A stretch of DNA of 64,000 bases, from positions 1 through 64,000 of the forward strand of contig JAFWSH010000033.1 of assembly GCA_017519405.1 (NCBI GenBank). The letters are read 5' to 3'. Both the position numbers and the translations under genes were made by a program. The notes under the pieces were generated by a model. The model was not told where the DNA came from and made no database searches. It worked only from the letters and a program-made list of their open reading frames with translations. This DNA comes from Clostridia bacterium (GTDB taxonomy: Bacteria > Bacillota > Clostridia > Christensenellales > Aristaeellaceae). Positions 1 to 8,550 of the stretch are shown piece by piece (positions within the stretch are counted from its first letter, which is position 1; every line of letters begins with the position of its first letter).

Positions 1-150
1 ATCGGGGACACGCGGATCTTCGGCGGTACCACCTTGGACCGGGCCAAGGCGGCCATGGCGGAAGGGCAGACCGTGACGGTGCTCTTCTACCGCAACGGCG
101 GCGTCTGGCAGACTCAGCTTACCCGGCCCAGCACGGCGTCCAGCATCTGA
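1..150 (+). CDS. C-terminal end of a PDZ-domain protein (partial)
   Basis: The window opens inside a plus-strand frame that stops at 148-150. The 49 visible residues begin IGDTRIFGGTTLDRAKAAM and continue with TVTVLFYRNGG. This matches the last part of a PDZ domain: the 'GD.I...G' strand, the helix that follows it, and the closing beta strand carrying a basic-Gly-Gly turn. PDZ domains of this kind end HtrA/DegP or C-terminal processing proteases, but the catalytic part lies outside the window, so I cannot say which. A short Ser/Thr-rich tail follows the domain. Confidence 0.55.
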   Translation: MGDTRIFGGTTLDRAKAAMAEGQTVTVLFYRNGGVWQTQLTRPSTASSI

Positions 151-189
151 AGTGAATCGCTGATGTTGTGGCAACAGGAGGAGTAAACA

Positions 190-353
190 ATGAGATACCT
201 ACTGGTCGTTTTATACGTTGTTAGTCTTGTAGGCATGTCCTAAACCTGATAACACATCATAAGATTTTGGGAATTGTGGGATATACCGCATTGGGCATTG
301 CTTGTATCATTCAGATATTCAAAACCCTCCGAGAAAAGCACAAAAACAGATAA
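190..353 (+). pseudogene. Small two-helix membrane protein gene broken by a frameshift
   Basis: A good ribosome binding site (AGGAGGA) precedes ATG at 190, which reads MRYLLVVLYVVSLVGMS and then stops at 241-243. Re-entering in the -1 frame at 237 gives VLNLITHHKILGIVGYTALG followed by more hydrophobic residues and a basic tail, stopping at 351-353. Together the halves make a plausible protein of about 53 residues with two membrane helices. One missing base between 235 and 238 explains the break. I see no slippery heptamer, so a true mutation or a sequencing error is likelier than programmed frameshifting. Confidence 0.5.
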
Positions 354-379
354 CTGGAGTGTAAAAAGGAGTCCTGACC

Positions 380-1324
380 ATGAAAAAGCTCCTTGCTTTG
401 CTGCTGGCGGTGTGTGTGGTGATGGGGTGCCTGAGCGCCGTGGCGGAAGAAGGCTGGTACCAGGTGCCGATGGAATATACAGCCAGAGAAAACCAGAGTG
501 GGCATGTGGATGACTCTATCTGGCTGTACTACGGCCTGCTCACCGTCAACATGGCCCAGCGGGGAGACCCGCTGAGTGATTTTCTGGCCGCCCTGGAGGA
601 GAAGCATGTGTACTGCAGGGAGATCACGAGGGAAAAGGGCTGCTGCACACTGGCTTTCCTCGAGGAATTCTCGCTGAGGATCTATGTGGATGACCATGAC
701 GCGATCCAGGCCATCTCCCTGATCATCACCTGTCCGCAGCATCATCTCGTCTACGAGATCAAGGCGGACCTGTCCTTCACCATGCCGGAGATCCGCAGCG
801 GGAATGTCACCGCCATGCCGGCGCACACCTACAGCAAAATCGAACTGTCCGATCAGGACCATGATGCAATGGAGTGCCTGTCCGCGCCGCACCTGATGTC
901 CTCCAAGGCAGCCACAGCTCTGTTCCACGCGCTTCAGTTGAGCGTAGCCTCCGTCAACAGAGAAGAGCCTGAAGTGGTCGAGTTGACAAAGGAAAACTGG
1001 AGAAGGATCTTCTGGCTGATCGGTTCGGACGACTTCACCACACAAACCACGCAAGGCGGTTATACAGCATACGGATGGAAACTGGTCCGTGACCTTGTGA
1101 TGGAGAAAAGCGGTTCTCTGATGCTGTTCTGTGCGCCCGACAACGCGGCGGGAGGCAGCATCGTTCTGACCATGGCGCCGCCAATGCTCCCGGACCTCTT
1201 TGTCTTCCTGAACGAGAACCTGGTTGAGGAGGCAAAGGAAAACGGAGCGTACTACGCCTACAGCTATAATTTTACCGATTCCGCGGATGTTTACTTTGAC
1301 GAGTCGCCCATTATCGTCAAATGA
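380..1324 (+). CDS. Secreted protein of unknown function, first of the leader-sharing array
   Basis: This encodes 314 residues. The start at 380 follows AAAAAGGAG with good spacing and opens a typical signal peptide (MKKLLALLLAVCVVMGC, then SAVAEE). Cleavage may fall after AVA; the VMGC sequence is a weak alternative lipobox. The mature part is a mixed alpha/beta sequence I do not recognise. The first 51 or so bases are nearly identical to those opening the next gene at 1372, while the mature proteins look unrelated. The stop overlaps the upstream end of an in-frame extension of the next gene, so the two are probably co-transcribed. Confidence 0.75.
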   Translation: MKKLLALLLAVCVVMGCLSAVAEEGWYQVPMEYTARENQSGHVDDSIWLYYGLLTVNMAQRGDPLSDFLAALEEKHVYCREITREKGCCTLAFLEEFSLRIYVDDHDAIQAISLIITCPQHHLVYEIKADLSFTMPEIRSGNVTAMPAHTYSKIELSDQDHDAMECLSAPHLMSSKAATALFHALQLSVASVNREEPEVVELTKENWRRIFWLIGSDDFTTQTTQGGYTAYGWKLVRDLVMEKSGSLMLFCAPDNAAGGSIVLTMAPPMLPDLFVFLNENLVEEAKENGAYYAYSYNFTDSADVYFDESPIIVK

Positions 1325-1371
1325 GCGCGGACGGATGGATGGAAAAAAGTAAAGAACAGGAGGTACCCGCG

Positions 1372-3249
1372 ATGAAGAAGCTCCTTGCTTTGCTGCTGGC
1401 GCTGTGCGTGGTGATTGGATGCGCGGGGGCGTCAGCCGAGGACGAGCCAGTTGACCTCTCGTATTTCCGGGAAAACAGCGATGTCTATATCGTCACGGAT
1501 ATGGATCAAGCAGCCTTTGTGACCAGCGCACTGAGTCCGGGCCTCTCTTTCCCCCTACCGGACTGGGGCGAGGACAGCTATGCGGAAGCTTATTTTGCCG
1601 TTGTCGCATTTGATGACGGGGACGCGCAGATCACGGTTCCCATGCTGGTGGTCAATGTCTACACGGCGCGCAAGCGGGACATCCGATCCCTGACGATCCG
1701 TGTGGAGGATCAGGACTTCACGTTCTCATGGCAAGACAAGGCACAATATGCCGAAATGGATCCTGGCTTCTGCCAGTACATCAAGATCTATCTAGGGCAG
1801 GAGAACATCCCGTTTATTGAAGCTATGACGGCAAAGGGGACATCCGTCCGGGATCCGAAGTTGCTGTTGGACATGCCTGTGGAGATCATCTTCCACGGGG
1901 ATGAGGACTGCGCGGCCATCATGAACGAAGGCGCCGTGATGGACTACATCTTGGTGATGTATGCCGGGTTCTCCCTGAACATGGACGGCCTGAACCGTTA
2001 TATGGACAACGGCTTCGGAACGGCCATGACGATGAGGGCTGCCGGGGAAAGCGAAGCCCAGGCGGACGAGCCCCAGCCCATCACCCCGGAGATCCTCATT
2101 GGCCTCTGGGAGCTGGACCATGTGGACTACAGCGGCATGACCCTCACTGCCGAGGACTGGGTTGCCTTCTTCGGCGAGAACGCGTCCATGGAGTTCACCG
2201 CAGACGGTATCTGGATCATGAAATCTGGCGGCCGGACAGATATCTACTTCTACGAGTTTGTGGATGGGGAGCTCATGGCGGAGGGCGAAGAGGCCCCCCT
2301 CGCCCTGGTGGACGGCAAGCTGGTCTTCGACGTGGGGAGCGGGGCAGCCATGACCCTGGCGAAGACCGACAAGCCCAGCCTAGTGCCCGACACCCCGGTG
2401 GACGAGGCCCTGCTGGGCACCTGGTACTTCGAAAAGCTGATCGAAACCGGCACTGAATTCCCGGAGGGGATGCTCATCGCGTCTGATTTCTTCCCGGTTC
2501 TCTATCGGATGCCCAATCCAACCCTTGAGGTCGTCAAGGTGGGATATGCCGTCATGCAGCTTGGCGAGATCAAAGCCGCGTTTCCCGTGGAGGAATGGCA
2601 TCTGGAGGATGGAAGACTGGCCTATACCCAGAATTTCGACGATGGTACGATCAAAACTTGGTATTTTGTGCGCACGGAAGCCGAGGCGGCGCTTGTGATG
2701 ACCCCGGGGTACAACCCGGAGACATTTACCCCGGTCGAGACGCAGCCGGCGGACGACGCCCCCGCGGCCACGGTGCCAGGGAGCAGGTTCAGCTACCACG
2801 GCGCAGCCTGGGGCATGACGAAGGCCGAGGTGAAGGCACTGATAGACATGGAGCCGCTCCAGGAGCCGGCCGCCGCGTCCGGGCATTCGGCGCTGGTCTA
2901 CCAGATCAACGGGGAGGATGGCTTCCGTCTGGTGCAGTACAACTTCCTGCCCTCCGGCGCGCTGTACAACATCCAGATCATGGCACCGGACGAGGACGGG
3001 AGCTTCTATGCCGCACAGCAGAGCGCCTGCACCGCACTGTATGGGGATCCGATGCCCGAGACCGGCGCCGACATTCACTCGGACGGCGACCCGGTGGCCG
3101 TGATGATGGCAGCCCTGATGCAAAGCTCCGCGGACAGCGATTTCCTCGGCTGGCGGGCGGATGACGAGACCGTGATCATCATGAGCCGGCACGCATCAAC
3201 CTGCTATGTGGAGATCCGGCGCTATACGGATTACTTCCGGTTTGAGTGA
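1372..3249 (+). CDS. Large secreted protein with lipocalin-like GxW segments
   Basis: This encodes 625 residues. I place the start at 1372 and not at the upstream in-frame ATG at 1321, because AACAGGAGG lies just before 1372 and the signal peptide MKKLLALLLALCVVIGC begins there. Cleavage is likely after ASA. Residues about 245-335 and 345-450 each begin with a GxW-type strand (LIGLWELDHVDYSG and LLGTWYFEKL) and look like small lipocalin-like barrels. From about residue 470 a separate C-terminal module begins SRFSYHGAAWGMTKAEVK, a pattern seen in various secreted Clostridia proteins. The function is unknown. The leader DNA is shared with the gene at 380. Confidence 0.75.
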   Translation: MKKLLALLLALCVVIGCAGASAEDEPVDLSYFRENSDVYIVTDMDQAAFVTSALSPGLSFPLPDWGEDSYAEAYFAVVAFDDGDAQITVPMLVVNVYTARKRDIRSLTIRVEDQDFTFSWQDKAQYAEMDPGFCQYIKIYLGQENIPFIEAMTAKGTSVRDPKLLLDMPVEIIFHGDEDCAAIMNEGAVMDYILVMYAGFSLNMDGLNRYMDNGFGTAMTMRAAGESEAQADEPQPITPEILIGLWELDHVDYSGMTLTAEDWVAFFGENASMEFTADGIWIMKSGGRTDIYFYEFVDGELMAEGEEAPLALVDGKLVFDVGSGAAMTLAKTDKPSLVPDTPVDEALLGTWYFEKLIETGTEFPEGMLIASDFFPVLYRMPNPTLEVVKVGYAVMQLGEIKAAFPVEEWHLEDGRLAYTQNFDDGTIKTWYFVRTEAEAALVMTPGYNPETFTPVETQPADDAPAATVPGSRFSYHGAAWGMTKAEVKALIDMEPLQEPAAASGHSALVYQINGEDGFRLVQYNFLPSGALYNIQIMAPDEDGSFYAAQQSACTALYGDPMPETGADIHSDGDPVAVMMAALMQSSADSDFLGWRADDETVIIMSRHASTCYVEIRRYTDYFRFE

Positions 3250-3296
3250 TGGGAAGGCATGAACTGCTCGGTGTGACGATGAAGGAGGCAGGCGCG

Positions 3297-5957
3297 ATGA
3301 AGAGAATGCTGGCAATGCTCCTTGCCCTGTGCCTGGCGGTGGGCGGCCTCGGTGCCGCCGCCGGAGAGAAGACGGTCTATGACGTCCCCTTGGCCTTGAC
3401 CTATATCAATGGGGTTGCGGACCATGTTGCCTTCGCCCTGCCGGCATCGGCGGGGCTGTACCATGACGAGGACTCCCCCGGGTATTTCCGGGACAGCCGG
3501 CAGCTGGCGGGATACTGCATCGAGGACGGGGCGGAGTTCCAGTTCCGGAGCGCGGATATCGGCGAGTGGATCGACACGATCCGGGAGGACGTGATGGCGG
3601 AGGTTCCCGACGCCGACGAGGACGTGGTGCGGGTCAACGCGCTCTTCGCCTATGCCATGATGCTCCCCGGCCAGTACGGCGCGGAGCCGCAGACCATGAC
3701 GCCCCACGGGATCAGGGGCAAGGACTGGCTCTGGCTGGAGGGCACCTTCACCTATCCGGACACCCCCGGCGCGGTGTACAGCATCAAGGCCTTGCTCACC
3801 GGCACCCGGGCTGCCACGCTGGTGATGGCGGAGTGTGCCCACACGCAGGAGGTGATGGACGCCCTGCGCTTTGTGGAGGACGACGAGCTGGCGGAGCTGG
3901 AAGCCGAGCTGAGCACGGAGACCACCGTGGAGCTGCGGGGCTTGTCCATGACCTTCCCCCGGAAGCCTACCCGGGCGGAGCTGGGGGACAGCATCCTGCT
4001 GGGCGCCTTCGCCGCGGACTGGACGACGATGCAGGTCCAGTATGCGCCCTATACAGTCATCATCGACGCCCCGGAGGAGAAGCAGCTGGAGGGGATGCTC
4101 ACCATCGGGAAGAAGGCCATCGTGGCCCTCAATACCGAGACGGTGAACGACCCAGTGCTCTCTCATCCTGCCCCGGACATGCTCCAGTTGGATTTCTGGA
4201 CGCGGGACGAGAGTCTGACGAAGGCCTATGGCCCGAAGATGTTGATGCGGGTCTACGCCGGGGAGCGGGGGACCTGGTATGTGACGGTGGAGGACGGGGA
4301 GAGCGGCGCGCGCTTTCTGGACTCCCTGCGACTGACGGCCTCCGGGACCGAAGCCGGCGTCACCGTGACGGAGGAGACTGCCCCCGGGGAGCCCACGCCT
4401 GCCGCCACCCTACCGGAGTTTAAGGCAAACCTCGCCCGTCTGTGCCCTGAGCTCGACCTTGCCTGGTCCATCCCGGTCTGCACGGGGGAGGAATGGGTCA
4501 TGGTGGGTTTCCCCCTGACGGCGATGATCGGCGGCATCCGGGTGACGCTGGATTCCTCCTCGGAGGAGGCGGCGATCCGGGAGGTCCGGGTGCTGGCGTA
4601 CGACGGCTTCGGGGGAGACGGTCTATACATGGCCAGCCTCTGCGCTCAGGCCCTGGGCGGGGAGGCGGCGGCCATTCCTCAGCCCACGGAGGAGGAGACC
4701 GTGGCGGCAGCCGGGACGGTCCGGATTGTGGCGCAGCACCTGGCCCCGGAGGGCTCGGCCCTGGTCTATGACCGGGTGATCCTGACCCCGGAGACCGTTC
4801 CGCCCATCCGGGAGCCCATCCCCGTCCCGGAAGAAGAGGAGAGTGTGGCGGAGCTGGAGAGGGGCCCGACCCTGGCGGAGCTGAGCGGGCGACTGACGCG
4901 GCTGAAGGACGCCTTCCTCCCGGAGGACTACACGCTGACGGACGCTGGCGACTTCCAGCTGGGAGATGAGCCTGTCCGCCTGTACATGGTCCACGGCGGG
5001 ATCGGCGCCGCCCTCTACCTCGACGGAGAGGTGGAGGACGCCCGGGTCAGCTTAGTGGTGATCATGGGCGTGGACGGCGACGCCCCGGGGGTGCTGAGCA
5101 CGACTCTGCTGTTCTGGGCGGCGATCCAGGACCTGAGCGATGTGGACGCCATGGCAATCTCCTACCTACTCATCGAGTCACCCGTGTGGGACCAGCTGGC
5201 GGATCTCTGGCCGCTGATGGCCCGGGACGGCGTCTGCGCCTTCCTCCAGAATGGAGGAATCACGGAGGAGGACTGGATACCCATGGGGTTTGTCGGGGGA
5301 ATGCCCGGGGCGGAGAAGGCGGACGAAGCCGGCCGCGGAGAGGCTGTGGCGGCCCTCCGGGCGCTAGGCATCGGGATCCCCGACGAGGCCATTGATGAGG
5401 CGGCGAACACCGTACAGGAGTGGGTGCAGGCCGGCTATCAGCTGGAGGAGCCTCTTGATTTCCTGCTGATCCTACTCTCCCGCCTGGGCGAGGGCGAGTT
5501 TCATGCGGATGTAGAATGGACGCCCTCCTCATTCGGCGTGTATGCCTTTGACGCGGAGATCGTCGACTACACCCGGATGTACGAGCTGTTTTTCCGGGGC
5601 CTGGCCTCGATCGTGCCGGGGTTTAAGGCTGCCGATGTGAGCGAGGACATCGTACCGTGGGGACCGGACAATGATCCGCCGGACTTCGTGACGGGCATAG
5701 CGTCGGAGGGGATCACAAAGGTCGGCTTCACGATAAACGGCCACCGATACGAACGGGAACTGCTCTCCTTGGGCGACTGGTTCAACAGCGAGGCCATCGG
5801 CTGGGTGAACGAGGTGTTGGAACAGGAGGGCTTCGAGGGCCGGATTCACGCCTGTGACGACAACGGACAGGGACTGATCCTGTTCTACGGCGATGAGGCC
5901 TACGGGGAGACGCTGCGGCGGATCATCCCCGGGGCGGTTTGGGAGACGGAATGGTGA
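3297..5957 (+). CDS. Very large secreted protein of unknown function
   Basis: This encodes 886 residues. GAAGGAGGC precedes ATG at 3297, where the signal peptide MKRMLAMLLALCLAVGG starts; upstream in-frame ATGs at 3246 and 3279 lie before the ribosome binding site and are unlikely starts. Cleavage is probable after AAA near residue 22. Two stretches look like repeated modules. One begins LPEFKANLARLCPELDLAW near residue 373, the other LAELSGRLTRLKDAFLPEDY near residue 521, and each runs into strand-rich sequence. The C-terminus ends AVWETEW. I recognise no catalytic motif. It lies 47 bp after the previous gene and 11 bp before the next. Confidence 0.75.
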   Translation: MKRMLAMLLALCLAVGGLGAAAGEKTVYDVPLALTYINGVADHVAFALPASAGLYHDEDSPGYFRDSRQLAGYCIEDGAEFQFRSADIGEWIDTIREDVMAEVPDADEDVVRVNALFAYAMMLPGQYGAEPQTMTPHGIRGKDWLWLEGTFTYPDTPGAVYSIKALLTGTRAATLVMAECAHTQEVMDALRFVEDDELAELEAELSTETTVELRGLSMTFPRKPTRAELGDSILLGAFAADWTTMQVQYAPYTVIIDAPEEKQLEGMLTIGKKAIVALNTETVNDPVLSHPAPDMLQLDFWTRDESLTKAYGPKMLMRVYAGERGTWYVTVEDGESGARFLDSLRLTASGTEAGVTVTEETAPGEPTPAATLPEFKANLARLCPELDLAWSIPVCTGEEWVMVGFPLTAMIGGIRVTLDSSSEEAAIREVRVLAYDGFGGDGLYMASLCAQALGGEAAAIPQPTEEETVAAAGTVRIVAQHLAPEGSALVYDRVILTPETVPPIREPIPVPEEEESVAELERGPTLAELSGRLTRLKDAFLPEDYTLTDAGDFQLGDEPVRLYMVHGGIGAALYLDGEVEDARVSLVVIMGVDGDAPGVLSTTLLFWAAIQDLSDVDAMAISYLLIESPVWDQLADLWPLMARDGVCAFLQNGGITEEDWIPMGFVGGMPGAEKADEAGRGEAVAALRALGIGIPDEAIDEAANTVQEWVQAGYQLEEPLDFLLILLSRLGEGEFHADVEWTPSSFGVYAFDAEIVDYTRMYELFFRGLASIVPGFKAADVSEDIVPWGPDNDPPDFVTGIASEGITKVGFTINGHRYERELLSLGDWFNSEAIGWVNEVLEQEGFEGRIHACDDNGQGLILFYGDEAYGETLRRIIPGAVWETEW

Positions 5958-5968
5958 CGGGAGGAGCG

Positions 5969-6934
5969 ATGACCATGAAACGCCTGATACTGGTTTGGGT
6001 GATGATCCTGTGCCTGACCCTGTCCCTGTTCGCCGTGTCCCCGTCGGAAGGCCTCCCGACTATGCCCCCAACGCCATCACCGGCGAATTGGACACAGTTC
6101 ACCCAGCCGCCCGCCCCGGAGTCCGGCTCGATGCCTACTCAGCCCCCCACACCACCGCCTGCAGTCCCAGAATCCACGCCCCGGTCCATTGGGTTGGATG
6201 AAGCCTCGTCAGAACGTCATTATGGCTTCCCCACAGCGGTGGATGGATACACCTTTGTCTCTTTTGCCGATGATCCTTCGCTTTCCATAGGAGCCTATGG
6301 TTCGGACACCCTGCTCATGCGGGTTGTGTGCCGTTACTTTGAGGAAGTCTATCCAGGCTGTACGCTTGAGCAGCTGAAGGATTTCGTGATCCTGCCGGTT
6401 TATTCTTCCCGCTTGGTCAGCAGAGAGTTCTCTCAAAAGGCCGGAAGCGAAGAGGAATACTGGTTCAATACCATGCAGTTCGATCACCCATATGTCTATG
6501 GCGTCAGTTTTGATGTTCTGCTGTCCGTGGGTTACGACTGTGCCTTTTTCACGGATCCGGATCCCTATATGGCAGACCGTCTGGAGCGGTATCAGCGCGC
6601 AACGGTCCGAGCTGAAGATGCAGTCGAACTGGCGTGGCAGGAATTCGATGCCCGCCGGGAAGCTGCCGGTTATCCCGCGCTTGATGAGGCCGATCGTTCT
6701 GATTACCTGATCGACGTCAGTTTTCTTGTCTCCTACAATGAGGGAACCACCTGTTGGAGTGTTGATTTCTATGAGTATCAGGCCCCGTACAACGATGTAA
6801 AGCACGAGGGCAACATCGTTTTTGAAGCTGAGTTTGACGCCTTCACCGGGGAAACCCTGTATGCACAAGTCTTCCCCGATACACTGCACGGGGAATTTAT
6901 CCAGTTGGTTGACGAACAGTCAGAAAAACCGTGA
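5969..6934 (+). CDS. Secreted protein with Pro-rich linker and PepSY-like C-terminus
   Basis: This encodes 321 residues from ATG 5969 (or 319 from the second ATG at 5975); GGGAGGAG precedes it. The signal peptide (MTMKRLILVWVMILCL) belongs to the second leader type of this array. A Pro/Thr/Ser-rich linker covers about residues 28-70, so the folded part is probably held away from its anchor or partner. Near the C-terminus, a helix (AVELAWQEF) followed by strands ending AEFDAFTGETLYAQ resembles a PepSY-like fold, but this is a weak match. The function is unknown. The leader DNA core recurs at 6952, 9731, 11762 and 12232. Confidence 0.72.
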   Translation: MTMKRLILVWVMILCLTLSLFAVSPSEGLPTMPPTPSPANWTQFTQPPAPESGSMPTQPPTPPPAVPESTPRSIGLDEASSERHYGFPTAVDGYTFVSFADDPSLSIGAYGSDTLLMRVVCRYFEEVYPGCTLEQLKDFVILPVYSSRLVSREFSQKAGSEEEYWFNTMQFDHPYVYGVSFDVLLSVGYDCAFFTDPDPYMADRLERYQRATVRAEDAVELAWQEFDARREAAGYPALDEADRSDYLIDVSFLVSYNEGTTCWSVDFYEYQAPYNDVKHEGNIVFEAEFDAFTGETLYAQVFPDTLHGEFIQLVDEQSEKP

Positions 6935-6945
6935 AGGGAGGAACG

Positions 6946-8457
6946 ATGCCCATGAAACGCCTGATGCTGGTTTTCCTGATGATCCTGTGCCTGGTGCCGA
7001 TGGGCAGCTGGGCGGAGAAAGAAGCTGTAGAATGGTTCAATGGCAACGGAGAAATCTACAATTCCCGTGGAGAGCACTTCTGCTACGAGATTGAGGATGA
7101 TCATGCGGTACTGACCTGCTACTGGATAGAAAAGGACAAGCCTCAACCTTCGGTGATCGAAGTACCGGCGACTTTGAGCGGTTATCCGGTAACTGCCATC
7201 GGATGGTGTGCTTTTGACAACTGGGACGCTGACGATTTTCCGGACGGAAGGCATCAGGCATACGATGGGCGGCAGGTAGAGTGCATCGTAATTCCGGAGG
7301 GTGTGACAACCCTTGAAGACGGTGCATTCTGCGAGGCGGAACATGTCGGGGTGATCCACCTGCCGTCCACCCTCACGGAGATCCATACAGGGCTGTGCTT
7401 TGAACACGTTGATGCAGAGATCAGCTTTCCCAATGGCAATGATGTCTTCCGGGTTGATAACGGCTTCCTGATCGACGGGAGACAGAATGCACTGATTTAT
7501 TGCAATTCAACCGCCAGGGAACACCCTCTGCCGAGGGTCACGCGCATTGAAACACACGCTCTGGATCATTACCATGGCGGCAAGGCTGTTCTTGAATTCC
7601 CGGACAGCGTGGAATACATCGGTGGTTATAACGCATACGACAACGTGGATTTGGAGACCATCATCGTGCCGGGAAGCGTTGTGGAGATCGCCGACCACGG
7701 TTTATACTGCAACTCAGCGACCAGCATCGTTTTGCATGAAGGATTGAAACGAATCGGCGCGTTTGCCTTCAGCGAAACAGACGCGGGCGAAATCATCGTC
7801 CCGGCCACGGTGGAGTGGATCGGTTACGGCGCATTCACGTGGGAAGGGCTGGAACCTGTCATCCAGAACCCGGATTGCATATGGGAAACCGAGGCACAAT
7901 ACAATTCCCGCATATGGGCGGAAGCGTCGGCAAACGACGAGGTGGTCTGGTCCTATGACGGCTGGCCGCTGAGAACGGTCGAGATCATCAGGGACAAAGA
8001 CGGACGGGACTTTCTCCGCGTCACCATGAAGGATGGCAGCGGGCTGATGTATATCTCGACGCAACTGCCTGCTTTTGCCAGCCTTGATGAGTACCATTGC
8101 GGCAATACTGGCATATTTCTGGAATATCCCGTTGGCCTGCCGGAGGATGCCACACAGGAAGACGCAGACGAAGCGGAGAGGTACTTCCTGACATTTGAAT
8201 ACATCAACGGTGACTGGTGGCTGATGGCAGCGACCAACGGATGGGACTGGACCGTCGATATAGAGGATGGGATCTTCCGTTTTGGGGACTATTACTCGCC
8301 GGATCCGGCATGGCTATGGGAGACAGAGAGTGTCTTGGATCCAGAAAACGCGTGCCGGTTGACAGAATTCTACTTCGACGAACTGGAAGAGATGGCCGCG
8401 GATTACGACGAGGCTATGCCCAACCGTTATTCCCTGCATCCGGAAGACTTTGAATAA
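6946..8457 (+). CDS. Secreted BspA-type leucine-rich repeat protein
   Basis: This encodes 503 residues, starting at 6946 or at the following ATG 6952, after AAGGGAGG. The leader MKRLMLVFLMILCL ends in a GSWAEK cleavage site. Residues about 60-300 carry BspA/LRR_5-type units, for example YPVTAIGWCAF, VIPEGVTTLEDGAF, VPGSVVEIADHGLY and VPATVEWIGYGAF. These repeats form a solenoid used by many gut Clostridia and protists for surface binding. The C-terminal 170 residues (from about 'WSYDGWPLRTVEIIRD') are a separate, unrecognised beta-rich domain. A WG-repeat remnant begins within the stop codon. Confidence 0.82.
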   Translation: MPMKRLMLVFLMILCLVPMGSWAEKEAVEWFNGNGEIYNSRGEHFCYEIEDDHAVLTCYWIEKDKPQPSVIEVPATLSGYPVTAIGWCAFDNWDADDFPDGRHQAYDGRQVECIVIPEGVTTLEDGAFCEAEHVGVIHLPSTLTEIHTGLCFEHVDAEISFPNGNDVFRVDNGFLIDGRQNALIYCNSTAREHPLPRVTRIETHALDHYHGGKAVLEFPDSVEYIGGYNAYDNVDLETIIVPGSVVEIADHGLYCNSATSIVLHEGLKRIGAFAFSETDAGEIIVPATVEWIGYGAFTWEGLEPVIQNPDCIWETEAQYNSRIWAEASANDEVVWSYDGWPLRTVEIIRDKDGRDFLRVTMKDGSGLMYISTQLPAFASLDEYHCGNTGIFLEYPVGLPEDATQEDADEAERYFLTFEYINGDWWLMAATNGWDWTVDIEDGIFRFGDYYSPDPAWLWETESVLDPENACRLTEFYFDELEEMAADYDEAMPNRYSLHPEDFE

Positions 8458-8548
8458 CTACGGGTGCGACGGTCTGGCTCTGGTGGAGAAGGACGGAAAG
8501 CTGATGTACATCGACCACAGCGGGGCTGTGGTGTGGGAGGAGAAGTAA
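8456..8548 (+). pseudogene. WG-repeat C-terminal remnant 1
   Basis: Directly after the stop of the LRR gene, and in another frame, 30 codons read NYGCDGLALVEKDGKLMYID followed by HSGAVVWEEK and a stop. This is one WG-type beta repeat: 'G.A.V..dGk..YID.sG.VVw'. There is no start codon or leader, so it looks like the surviving 3' end of a larger WG-repeat gene. Its GTGTGGGAGGAG end, which encodes VWEE, is now the ribosome binding site for the gene at 8551. Confidence 0.6.
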
Positions 8549-8550
8549 TT

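Noticed and set aside
235..245. Programmed -1 frameshift in the small membrane protein
   Set aside because: There is no X-XXY-YYZ slippery heptamer and no downstream stem-loop, so a mutation or sequencing error is the simpler explanation.
5930..5957. AVWETEW end of the 886-residue protein as another WG-repeat scrap
   Set aside because: Only VWE matches and no YIDHSG precedes it; the resemblance is too short.
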